The position numbers were made by a program, and so were the translations under genes. Below are positions 36,263-43,280 of a stretch of 64,000 nucleotides of DNA, piece after piece. Positions within the stretch are counted from its first letter, which is position 1, and the number at the start of each line of letters is the position of its first letter. Below the pieces are notes generated by a model. The model was given only the letters and a program-made list of their open reading frames with translations. It did not search any database and had not been told where the DNA came from. The DNA is from Larkinella punicea (lineage in GTDB: Bacteria; Bacteroidota; Bacteroidia; Cytophagales; Spirosomataceae): the NCBI RefSeq assembly GCF_003334855.1, contig NZ_QOWE01000004.1, positions 238,858-302,857 on the forward strand, in the 5' to 3' direction.

Positions 36263-37342
36263 ATGCTACGCTATTTTACGGTACTCATTCTGCTTGCCAT
36301 CACGCTTTTTTTGGGCGGTTGCCTGAGGGATCATCTGGACCCCGACAGTGCCTGGCGCACCCTGGCCGGTTTACCCACTTCTCCTCCCCTTTTCATGGTC
36401 GACCTGCAGGGTAACCTGTATGCCGGTACCGGAAATGGCACATCGCCTGCTCTTCTGACCAAACTCTGGCAGTATGATTTTGCTACGAATACCTGGAAAG
36501 CTAAAAAAGATTTTCCCGGCAAACTGGAATCCGGACTTACGTACTTCACCGTCAACGACAAACTCTATGTCGGTTTATCAACCACCGGAGAACTGAATCC
36601 CGCTTCCAGTTTTGATTTAGAAGCTTATTCCACAGACATTTACGAATATGACCCGGCCACGGATACCTGGCAAACCGTGGTTTTACCTACTCCCCGCTTG
36701 GGAACCGGTGCCACATCGCTTCATTTTGGGGAAAAAGGACTTTCACTCTGGGGCACCTACCGTACCCCTGCCAATACGTTCGTACGGTGGAACCAGGACG
36801 GACTCGTAAATGATGCCATTAACGGCTGGCAGAAAGCAACCATCACCATCCTGGGAACATCGACCTTCCCGATGACGTCTGATCAACCGTTGAACGAACG
36901 AACCTTATATAGCGTCCTGCGTAAAAAAGGGTTTGGTTTTTCAATCGGCAATCACGTGTATACCGGGGGTGGCAGTGTGCAGCGGTCCGGCACGTTTGAT
37001 CCATTTTATCAACATGATGCCCTTCAGAAAGAGGTGGAAGCCCACGACCTCTACGAATTTGAAGGTACAGAAACCGGAACCGGTCTCGCTCTGGTGGTGT
37101 CAAATCAGTCCAAAACCCCGGCAACGGGTTATGATTTAACTTGGGCGCATCAGGCTTTCCCCCTCAAAAATACGGGGTATATCATCACCAGCACCGGCCA
37201 ACTCATCAGTTTTACGCCCGGCACCAGCCAGTGGCATACCTACAATGCCCTGGGAAACCGGTTCACCGTCGGTACCAGCCTGAACGAAAAAGCCTATTTC
37301 ATCAACCAGGATAACCAGTTGCTGGAGTACACGCCCAACTAG
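36263..37342 (+). CDS. Kelch-repeat beta-propeller lipoprotein
   Basis: A 359-residue lipoprotein (lipobox LFLGGC, cysteine about 20). Kelch-type repeats are clear: KLWQYDFATNTWKAKKDFPG, DIYEYDPATDTWQTVVLPTPRLGTGATSL, and a terminal blade VGTSLNEKAYFINQDNQLLEYTPN. It probably folds as a six-bladed galactose-oxidase-type propeller at the cell surface, used for binding rather than catalysis. It stands alone; palindrome family B follows its stop. Confidence 0.85.
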   Translation: MLRYFTVLILLAITLFLGGCLRDHLDPDSAWRTLAGLPTSPPLFMVDLQGNLYAGTGNGTSPALLTKLWQYDFATNTWKAKKDFPGKLESGLTYFTVNDKLYVGLSTTGELNPASSFDLEAYSTDIYEYDPATDTWQTVVLPTPRLGTGATSLHFGEKGLSLWGTYRTPANTFVRWNQDGLVNDAINGWQKATITILGTSTFPMTSDQPLNERTLYSVLRKKGFGFSIGNHVYTGGGSVQRSGTFDPFYQHDALQKEVEAHDLYEFEGTETGTGLALVVSNQSKTPATGYDLTWAHQAFPLKNTGYIITSTGQLISFTPGTSQWHTYNALGNRFTVGTSLNEKAYFINQDNQLLEYTPN

Positions 37343-37349
37343 GAATCAT

Positions 37350-37420
37350 TTCGCAGAGTTTAGCGGAGGAAATCAGAGATACGCAGGGGTTGTTTCCTCT
37401 AATTTCCTCCGCTCAATAAC
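37350..37420. repeat. Intergenic palindrome, family B, copy 1
   Basis: TTAGCGGAGGAAATCAGAG at about 37369-37387 is matched, with two or three differences, by the inverted CTCTAATTTCCTCCGCTCAA at about 37396-37415. Copies 2 and 3 are at 48791-48895 and 51490-51592. This copy lies between the stops of two convergent genes. Confidence 0.8.
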
Positions 37421-37444
37421 GCTTTTCAACACTGCCCAAACAAT

Positions 37445-37472
37445 AAAAAACCTCCGGCGTAAAATCCGGAGG
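37445..37472 (-). terminator. Rho-independent terminator of the lipocalin-like gene
   Basis: CCTCCGG (37451-37457) and CCGGAGG (37466-37472) form a 7-bp GC stem. Six T residues follow on the minus strand (37445-37450). It lies about 30 bases beyond the stop of the leftward gene 37505-37978. Confidence 0.85.
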
Positions 37473-37504
37473 TCGTATTTATATTTCTTAAAAATCTATA
37501 CCCG

Positions 37505-37978
37505 TTATTTTTTGGCATAAATCAATTGAACCGTGTAATTAACCGTCACCGTATCTCTATTTGCATTCAGAAACCGGCCGCTCCGGGCAAGCACTTCACC
37601 CAGTAACTGATTGGGAGTCGTCGTGTTGTCATATGTATACTTAAATTCATCACCGGCTTCTTCTTTCAATACCAGGTCATTATTGGTTAACGTCCAGGTT
37701 CCTTTGTAGTCAAAAACACTTCCATTCGACCTTTCTGTTCCGGAAAACGTATTATCACTTTTAATATCAATATCGTCACGATAACCGGTCACGGTTGGGT
37801 TCGACAAATCTTCGTCACCATTGAGCGATGCGAAGTCACCAGTAAAGCCCGCATAGCGTGCCCGGTCAACAGACCACTGCCCTACCACTGGTGCAGGTGC
37901 CGGATCATCATCTTTGTTACACGAACTCAAGCCAGCCGCAAACACCACCACGCAGATCAAATAAAGTAATCGCTTCAT
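37505..37978 (-). CDS. Lipocalin-like lipoprotein
   Basis: A 157-residue lipoprotein with lipobox GLSSC (cysteine 20) followed by NKDDDPAPAP, a typical acidic tether. The mature part is a small beta barrel: VVGQWSVDRARYAG at the first strand, IDIKSDNTFSGTERSNGSVFDYKGTWTLTNNDLVLKE in the centre and VNYTVQLIYAKK at the end. GxW followed by GTWTLTNNDLVL is characteristic of the lipocalin-like families annotated in Bacteroidota. Ligand unknown. It is monocistronic, with its own terminator. Confidence 0.8.
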   Translation of the reverse strand: MKRLLYLICVVVFAAGLSSCNKDDDPAPAPVVGQWSVDRARYAGFTGDFASLNGDEDLSNPTVTGYRDDIDIKSDNTFSGTERSNGSVFDYKGTWTLTNNDLVLKEEAGDEFKYTYDNTTTPNQLLGEVLARSGRFLNANRDTVTVNYTVQLIYAKK

Positions 37979-38147
37979 AATTTTCAGGTTTTTGTGAAAT
38001 AATAGTTTAGTGTGACTGGATGAGATGACCGTTGGAAACGAAATCTACAAAAAAAAATGTCAGGTTGTAAATTTCCGGATAAAAAGCCGGTGTTTTCTAT
38101 CTTCCCTACGCAAAAACCGGTCAAAGCGTTGCGTCAGGGCGTAATAA

Positions 38148-38227
38148 TTACCCCAAAATCCCCTGAAGGGGACTTGGACACCCTTAACTCCAGATGCAAA
38201 AGTCCCCTTCAGGGGATTTAGGGGTAA
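38148..38227. repeat. Intergenic palindrome, family A, copy 2
   Basis: Arms 38148-38175 and 38200-38227 are 28 bp each with a single mismatch; the core is CCCCTGAAGGGGACTT. The loop is 24 bases. It lies 10 bp past the stop of the M28 peptidase gene and could terminate that operon. Confidence 0.88.
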
Positions 38228-38237
38228 GGCTCGCCTG

Positions 38238-39602
38238 TTACCGCAAACCCGGGCGGGGAATCACCGGCAAACTCTCGTTCCCATCCTCGCTAACGGCCTG
38301 AACAGCAAAGAAATAATTGTCTTTTGAATAGGGCAATGTCAGTCCGACTTTTTCTGTATAAAACTTCTTTTGCCAGAACGGCCAGTGGGTTTCGCGCATC
38401 AGAACATAGTAGCCTTTTATTTTCCGGTTGGCCGAATTACCGGCTTTGGGAGCCTGCCAGAACAGGCTCGTAGAGTTGGTCAGACTCCGGGCCTCCACCG
38501 TAACGTTTTGCGGCATCGACGGCGCTTTGGCCAGATTGGCGAGCACGGCCAGGTTCATGGCGGTATTTTTCCGCAGGTAATCGAAATCCATAAACTTCAC
38601 GTAATCGCCGTATTCAACACCGTCCTGCGTGCGCAGATCCTGGTGCTGGTGGGCAAAATTCTCGTTCATTTCCGTAATGCGAACCGCCGGAAAACCGCGC
38701 GTGACAAACGGCGTGTGGTCGCCCCCGCGCAAAAACCGGTCGTTGCGATACACCATCACCACCTCCAGTTGATCGACATACCGCTCGCCCACTTCTTTGG
38801 TATACCGGGCCAGTTGCCGCGATTTTCCGTCGTTTTCCAGGCCATACTGCCGGATGTTGGCCGCCAGCGAATCCGTCTGATAACCCGGCAAGCCCTCGCT
38901 GAATACCCGGACACGCGTGTTGTCGGTGATGTGCGTATCGGGGCTGTGGTTCGACCCCATGATGTCGTTGTTCAGTAACGCTTCCAGGTTCCATTTTTCG
39001 TCTTTCGCCCGTTGCGCCAGGTGGTTGGCGCCCAGCAGTCCCTGCTCCTCCCCACAAACCGCCACAAAAATGATGGTGGCCGGAAACGGCACTTTGCTCA
39101 TCACGCGGCAGAGTTCGATCACGGCGGCCGTTCCCGAACCGTCGTCGTTGGCCCCCGGCGCATCGGCGGTGCGGTTCATGACGTCACTAACGCGGCTGTC
39201 GATGTGGCCGCTCACCAGAAAAATCCGGTCGTCGTTCGGGTCGGTGCCTTTGAGCGTCGCCATCACGTTGCCCATTTGCGTCACGGCATCGATCCGCCGA
39301 CCGTCCGGCTGCAGGGTCCAGCTATCGATCTGGGCCGTCAGCCGTCCGCCCGACTGTTTGGCGTAGTGTTGAAACTTGCCCAATGTCCACTGCCGGGCCG
39401 CGCTCAACCCGCGTTTGGGCGTCGCGCTGCTCATCGTGTGCCGCGTTCCGAAACTGACCAGATTGGTAACGTGTGACCGCAAACTATCCGCCGACACGTC
39501 GGCCACGAGTTGGGCAATGGCAGGATCGCGGTTGACGGTGGTCTGGGCTTGTAAAGCAAGCGAAAAAAGAAGGAGAATACCCGAAAGTGTACAGTTTTTC
39601 AT
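38238..39602 (-). CDS. M28 family zinc peptidase
   Basis: A 454-residue secreted peptidase with a signal peptide ending at ALQAQ. Zinc-site segments are FLVSGHIDSR (His and Asp), APGANDDGSGTAAVIEL (bridging Asp), VAVCGEEQGLLGA (catalytic Glu and ligand Glu) and NNDIMGSN (Asp), with a later His in FAHQHQDLRTQ. This is the M28 set for a two-zinc aminopeptidase or carboxypeptidase. A C-terminal fibronectin-like module (NVTVEARSLTNSTSLFWQAPK, about 365-450) follows. Its ATG comes directly after the TGA of the preceding gene, so translation is coupled. Confidence 0.95.
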   Translation of the reverse strand: MKNCTLSGILLLFSLALQAQTTVNRDPAIAQLVADVSADSLRSHVTNLVSFGTRHTMSSATPKRGLSAARQWTLGKFQHYAKQSGGRLTAQIDSWTLQPDGRRIDAVTQMGNVMATLKGTDPNDDRIFLVSGHIDSRVSDVMNRTADAPGANDDGSGTAAVIELCRVMSKVPFPATIIFVAVCGEEQGLLGANHLAQRAKDEKWNLEALLNNDIMGSNHSPDTHITDNTRVRVFSEGLPGYQTDSLAANIRQYGLENDGKSRQLARYTKEVGERYVDQLEVVMVYRNDRFLRGGDHTPFVTRGFPAVRITEMNENFAHQHQDLRTQDGVEYGDYVKFMDFDYLRKNTAMNLAVLANLAKAPSMPQNVTVEARSLTNSTSLFWQAPKAGNSANRKIKGYYVLMRETHWPFWQKKFYTEKVGLTLPYSKDNYFFAVQAVSEDGNESLPVIPRPGLR

Positions 39603-39926
39603 TCAGTAAGTCGATGAGTTTAGTAAACGGGAATACAAACGAAGATACACCACCGCGTCGATTTTACGGCGTTTTACGGGATCTAAAAATGATTTTTTGC
39701 CGGAACGTGGAACCGCCTTTTGACGCAGAACCGGGCGACTGCGTTCGTTCAGTGAAGAAAACACCAACGCCCCCGCCAGCAGAAAAGACAAGCCCAGCGA
39801 CCAGAACGCAATTTGGCGCGTCGGCAATTGCCGCACCGGCTGATAGAATTCCCGGGTTTCGTCTTCCGAGAACAATTCCCGAAAGGAAAAACCGGTGTCC
39901 TCGTCGTCTGAAGGCCTGTTTTTCAT
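39603..39926 (-). CDS. Small single-pass membrane protein of unknown function
   Basis: A 107-residue protein that I do not recognise. An acidic N-terminal half (SDDEDTGFSFRELFSEDETREFYQP) precedes one membrane helix, IAFWSLGLSFLLAGALVFSS near 42-61, and a basic tail (RSRPVLRQKAVPRSGKKSFLDPVKRRK). Its start overlaps the stop of the upstream gene by 4 bp (ATGA), and its stop abuts the M28 start, so the three genes are a coupled operon. Charge distribution predicts the basic tail inside or bound to another protein. Confidence 0.7.
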   Translation of the reverse strand: MKNRPSDDEDTGFSFRELFSEDETREFYQPVRQLPTRQIAFWSLGLSFLLAGALVFSSLNERSRPVLRQKAVPRSGKKSFLDPVKRRKIDAVVYLRLYSRLLNSSTY

Positions 39927-40444
39927 AAGCGTCGGGCCAGGCTTATGCCAAAGGCGGTTTGGGTCGTTCCAGGGAGGGGTTGCGCCGAAAACCCGAAGCG
40001 GGCAGCGGCCAACGCCCGGTTGTATTGCGTCACCGCCTTGCGAGCCTGGGAATTGCCAATGATGCTTAACCCCAGCGTGGCACCGATCGAGCCAAAATAC
40101 ACGGCCCAGTAGTCGCCCGAACGGGTATAAGTACCCTTGTTACGCGTCAAAACGTAGACCAGCGGAACCAGCGCAACGACCTGACCGGCCAGCACAAACG
40201 TCCGGTAGGTTCGGAAATGGCGGTTGACGATGGGATCATTCAATTCGTTAAAGGGAATCTCCAGCGAATTCGGCGACCGCAACCGCTTGCCCCCGTAAAA
40301 ATACGATCCATACGACCGCTCGATGGGTTTCAGATGGGCCGGAACCGCAGCAGCGGGCCGGTAAAAGGTGGAATCGGCAGGGCGTTGCGCACAGGCAACC
40401 CCTACTACAAGCGTGCAGAACAGGAGTACGTAAAAGAATCGCAT
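39923..40444 (-). CDS. Hypothetical secreted membrane protein
   Basis: A 173-residue protein with a cleavable signal peptide ending VACAQ. It is not recognised. Two hydrophobic segments are visible in the mature part (TFVLAGQVVALVPLVYVL near 82-99 and WAVYFGSIGATLGLSIIG near 112-129), followed by QARKAVTQYNRAL and a strand-like C-terminus ending FGISLARRL. Small Bacteroidota envelope proteins of this layout are common and unassigned. First gene of the operon with the 107-residue protein and the M28 peptidase, divergent from the Rrf2 gene. Confidence 0.65.
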   Translation of the reverse strand: MRFFYVLLFCTLVVGVACAQRPADSTFYRPAAAVPAHLKPIERSYGSYFYGGKRLRSPNSLEIPFNELNDPIVNRHFRTYRTFVLAGQVVALVPLVYVLTRNKGTYTRSGDYWAVYFGSIGATLGLSIIGNSQARKAVTQYNRALAAARFGFSAQPLPGTTQTAFGISLARRL

Positions 40445-40516
40445 AGTGAATTAACGCACAAATTCGGGATACAACTCAATTTTTAGGCCAACGACAGAAA
40501 ATTTTTCAACCGCGCC

Positions 40517-40547
40517 TTGATTTCGCATTGAAATACCATTACTTTTG
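40517..40547 (+). promoter_or_regulatory. Bacteroidota-type promoter for the Rrf2 gene
   Basis: TACTTTTG (40540-40547) matches the -7 consensus TAnnTTTG exactly. TTG at 40517-40519, 20 bp upstream, fits a -33 element. The operator follows three bases after the -7 box. Confidence 0.7.
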
Positions 40548-40549
40548 TA

Positions 40550-40570
40550 CTGTAATAAAATTCATTACAG
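40550..40570. promoter_or_regulatory. Palindromic operator of the Rrf2 regulator, site 1
   Basis: CTGTAAT, seven bases, ATTACAG. It spans the expected transcription start and ends one base before the Rrf2 ATG, so bound protein would block its own transcription. The same pair of half-sites with the same spacing recurs at 40996-41020. Confidence 0.8.
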
Positions 40571-40571
40571 A

Positions 40572-40982
40572 ATGAACAACAGCCGGTTTTCGATCGCCAT
40601 CCACATCATGACCCTTCTGACGAGGGCCAATGGGGAGCTGCTATCGTCTGACTTTATGGCTGGCAGCGTCAATATCAATCCGGTTTTGGTTCGGAAAGAG
40701 ATCAGCAATTTGCGAAAGAAGGGGCTCATTATCAGCAAGGAAGGCAAAAACGGCGGCAGCAGTTTAGCCAAACCCGCGGAGACAATCCTGCTGTCGGCGA
40801 TTTACGAGGCTGTTCGACAAACGCCACTGCTGGGGCAAAACCGAAACAGCCCGAACCCCGATTGCGAAGTGGGTCGTCAGATCAATACCCACCTGGACAC
40901 CCTTTTTCTGGATGCGGAGAAGGCCCTGATTGCGCGGCTTAACCAAACGACCCTGGCCGATTTTACCAACCAGTTTGACTAA
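40572..40982 (+). CDS. Rrf2 family transcriptional regulator
   Basis: A 136-residue Rrf2-type winged-helix regulator. I start at MNNSRFSIAIHIMTLL, because the reading frame upstream overlaps the promoter. The HTH region is LLSSDFMAGSVNINPVLVRKEISNLRKKGLIISKEGKNGGSSLAKP, with the usual GxxGGxxL wing. A cysteine at NPDCEVGRQI is the only one in the sensor region, so no three-Cys iron-sulfur cluster is likely; the subgroup resembles YwnA. Operators lie before and after the gene, implying autoregulation and control of the NAD(P)-binding protein at 41185. Confidence 0.93.
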   Translation: MNNSRFSIAIHIMTLLTRANGELLSSDFMAGSVNINPVLVRKEISNLRKKGLIISKEGKNGGSSLAKPAETILLSAIYEAVRQTPLLGQNRNSPNPDCEVGRQINTHLDTLFLDAEKALIARLNQTTLADFTNQFD

Positions 40983-40995
40983 TTTTTTTGAACTA

Positions 40996-41020
40996 AACTG
41001 TAATAAATTCAATTACAGTT
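40996..41020. promoter_or_regulatory. Palindromic operator of the Rrf2 regulator, site 2
   Basis: AACTGTAAT, seven bases, ATTACAGTT. It has the same CTGTAAT-N7-ATTACAG core as site 1 and lies between the Rrf2 gene and the NAD(P)-binding protein gene, about 165 bp before the latter's start. Confidence 0.8.
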
Positions 41021-41034
41021 AAAAATAATTAATT

Positions 41035-41132
41035 CTTTGCGCTTTGCCCCTAAATCCCCTAAATGGGACTTTTAACATCTGGAGGGGTTGCATCCAAGTC
41101 CCCTTTAGGGGATTTAGGGGCAAAGCGCAAAG
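41035..41132. repeat. Intergenic palindrome, family A, copy 3
   Basis: Arms 41035-41071 and 41096-41132 are 37 bp with one mismatch; the core is CCCCTAAATGGGACTT. It is the longest family-A copy. It sits between Rrf2 operator 2 and the NAD(P)-binding protein gene, where a transcript could fold into a large hairpin. Confidence 0.88.
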
Positions 41133-41184
41133 GATTACTAGACGTAAGTCCTAAAATTTACCAATTAACTAATTCTGAAAAACC

Positions 41185-41829
41185 ATGAAAATTGCCTTGA
41201 TTGGAGCCACGGGCTTCGTAGGTTCAGCCCTGTTGAAAGAAGCCTTGCACCGCGGGTATGATGTAACGGCGATTGTCCGCCATCCGGAAAAAAATACGGT
41301 AGAAAACCCTCAGCTAACGGCCGTAAAAGGCGATGTGCTGAATGAAGCGGAGGTAGCCGGGCTCGTGGCCGGCCATGATGCGGTCGTGAGTGCGTACAAT
41401 GCGGGTTGGCAAAACCCCAACCTTTATAACGAGTATCTGGCCGGTTCGCATGCCATTCAAAACGGCACGAAAAAAGCCGGTGTGAAACGCCTGCTGGTGG
41501 TGGGTGGAGCCGGGAGTCTGGAAATTGCGCCGGGCGTTCAACTGATCGACACGCCACAGTTCCCGGCCGAATGGAAACCGGGGGCATTGGCCGCCCGTGA
41601 CTACCTGAACACGTTGAAAAAGGAAGAAGACCTGGACTGGACGTTTATCAGCCCGGCCATTTTGCTCGAACCCGGCGAGCGCACCGGGCAATTCCGCTTG
41701 GGAACCAACCAGCCGGTGTTTGACGAAAACGGGGTGAGTAAAATTTCCGTCGAAGACCTGGCCGTTGCGTTGCTCGACGAACTGGACAAGCCCGCACACG
41801 TTCGTCAGCGGTTTACCGTGGGGTATTGA
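41185..41829 (+). CDS. NAD(P)-binding NmrA/atypical SDR protein
   Basis: A 214-residue Rossmann-fold protein starting MKIALIGATGFVGSALLKEALHRG (GxxGxxG). It continues YDVTAIVRHPEK, AVKGDVLN, GHDAVVSAYNAG and KRLLVVGGAGSLEIAPG. This pattern is shared with NAD(P)H-dependent reductases of the NmrA and flavin-reductase-like group, where the classical YxxxK is usually absent, as here. It is preceded by an Rrf2 operator, and such reductase/Rrf2 pairs usually answer to thiol or carbonyl stress (inference). A long inverted repeat after the stop is shared with the convergent kinase gene. Confidence 0.92.
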   Translation: MKIALIGATGFVGSALLKEALHRGYDVTAIVRHPEKNTVENPQLTAVKGDVLNEAEVAGLVAGHDAVVSAYNAGWQNPNLYNEYLAGSHAIQNGTKKAGVKRLLVVGGAGSLEIAPGVQLIDTPQFPAEWKPGALAARDYLNTLKKEEDLDWTFISPAILLEPGERTGQFRLGTNQPVFDENGVSKISVEDLAVALLDELDKPAHVRQRFTVGY

Positions 41830-41840
41830 GTTTGATAATC

Positions 41841-41891
41841 ACCCGAAACCGTGCTGACTAAGCGGCTTTCCCTATCAGCACGGTTTCGGGT
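41841..41891. terminator. Inverted repeat between convergent genes, including the kinase stop region
   Basis: Arms 41841-41857 (ACCCGAAACCGTGCTGA) and 41875-41891 are perfect 17-bp inverted repeats. The left arm directly adjoins the histidine-kinase stop codon (41858-41860) and the right arm lies inside its final codons. It can act in both directions, but T-tracts are weak. Confidence 0.7.
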
Positions 41892-43192
41892 AAACGAACC
41901 AGGGGCAACGACAGATAGAATGTTGTTCCTACCCCCGGTTCGCTTTCAAACCAGAGTTTTCCCTGCTGAACTTCCGCGTATTCTTTACAAAGAAAAAGCC
42001 CCAGTCCTACCCCTTTTTCGTTATTAGTACCAAAAGTTGACCGCGATTTAAGCGAAAATAGAGTTGCTTTGTCTTCCGGTTTTATTCCGCCCCCATTGTC
42101 TTTAACAACAATCACACAATTCGATTGTGATTCCAGAACTTCAACCCCAATCGATCCCCCGGAAGGCGTAAACTTAATGGCATTCCCCACTAAATTCCGA
42201 ACAATAAGTTGCAACATATTGCTATCGGCAACGACCTCGAATGGTGTATGAATTGAATACGCCAACTGGATTTCTTTTTTTAAAGCCAGCGGTTTATAAA
42301 TTTCAATGATGGGTTTTAAAACGGTCGAAATGTTGACGTGCGTAAGCTCCACTTTGGTTCCGTTCATCTGCGTAGTCGACCACGACAGGAGGTTAAAAAG
42401 CATCTCCTGGGTGTGGTTGATGACATCCAGCAAATCCGATTCGATCCGTTTCTTTTGCGCATCGTCCAGATCCGTTTCCCTCAATATTTCAATGTATTGC
42501 TGAACAGAAGCCAGTGGCGAACGCAAATCATGTGAAATGATGGAGAAAAGTTTGCTTTTCTCGGCGTTGAGACGTTCCAGCACCACGGATTTTTCTTCGA
42601 CCAGGCGCTGTTCGGCCCGGTAGGCTTTCTTGAAAAAATACGTGGCCAGGTAAATCATTACAATGCCTACCAAATAGCTTGAGCCCACGTCCAGGATCTG
42701 ATTCAATCGGCTTGAGTAGCCGCCAACTACACTGTCTGGATAAAAATATTCGACCGATAAAAGAGTGAAGACAACAAGGAAATTAAAACAAAACCAGAAG
42801 ACATGCTGCCGGGACGGCGAAACGATAGCCAACAAAAAATAAACATACATAAACAGGAGAATGGAAGGGCCAACAACTCCCGCATTGAAAAAATAGTTAC
42901 CCGCCAGAAGCAGGGTAACAAAAACGCCACCAGTAGAAACCGTGAGATAGAATTTGTTTTTTATCCGGGATAAATAATATAAAAATGACAACGCGATAAA
43001 CAGCAGAAAAGAAACCAGCGAGGCTTCGGGCAATCCGATAAAATAGTTAAAAGGAATGTTGTAGAGCATCGCCACAATGCCCACCACACAGATGGAATTG
43101 AAGATCCGGCTTTCCAGCGTAGTCTCCCCCGGTACGCCAACCAGTGCCGAAAAGTAGCGTTGAATGGATTTGAAAAGTAGCGGTTTTTCCAA
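41858..43192 (-). CDS. Membrane sensor histidine kinase
   Basis: A 444-residue kinase with about six membrane helices in the first 195 residues (NSICVVGIVAMLYNIPFNYF, LVSFLLFIALSFLYYL, VSTGGVFVTLLLAGNYFF and others), a coiled linker, and a complete catalytic core: FSIISHDLRSPLASV (phospho-His), LQLIVRNLVGNAIKFTPSGG (N box), VVKDNGGGIKPEDK (G1) and KGVGLGLFLCKEYAEVQQG (G2). No response regulator is adjacent, so it is an orphan. The final codons form one arm of a palindrome shared with the convergent gene. The ligand is unknown. Confidence 0.93.
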   Translation of the reverse strand: MEKPLLFKSIQRYFSALVGVPGETTLESRIFNSICVVGIVAMLYNIPFNYFIGLPEASLVSFLLFIALSFLYYLSRIKNKFYLTVSTGGVFVTLLLAGNYFFNAGVVGPSILLFMYVYFLLAIVSPSRQHVFWFCFNFLVVFTLLSVEYFYPDSVVGGYSSRLNQILDVGSSYLVGIVMIYLATYFFKKAYRAEQRLVEEKSVVLERLNAEKSKLFSIISHDLRSPLASVQQYIEILRETDLDDAQKKRIESDLLDVINHTQEMLFNLLSWSTTQMNGTKVELTHVNISTVLKPIIEIYKPLALKKEIQLAYSIHTPFEVVADSNMLQLIVRNLVGNAIKFTPSGGSIGVEVLESQSNCVIVVKDNGGGIKPEDKATLFSLKSRSTFGTNNEKGVGLGLFLCKEYAEVQQGKLWFESEPGVGTTFYLSLPLVRLPETVLIGKAA

Positions 43193-43214
43193 CGTCGTTT
43201 TTCTGTGAGTAGCT

Positions 43215-43255
43215 GAAAAAATAGGTGATTAAACCCATAGTCTAATCACCTATTT
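43215..43255 (-). terminator. Rho-independent terminator of the propeller-cupredoxin operon
   Basis: AAATAGGTGATTA (43219-43231) and its reverse complement (43243-43255) make a 13-bp stem with an 11-base loop. A run of T residues continues on the minus strand. It lies about 25 bases after the operon's last stop codon. Confidence 0.85.
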
Positions 43256-43280
43256 ACAAAAATACTTAAAATTCTTCTAC

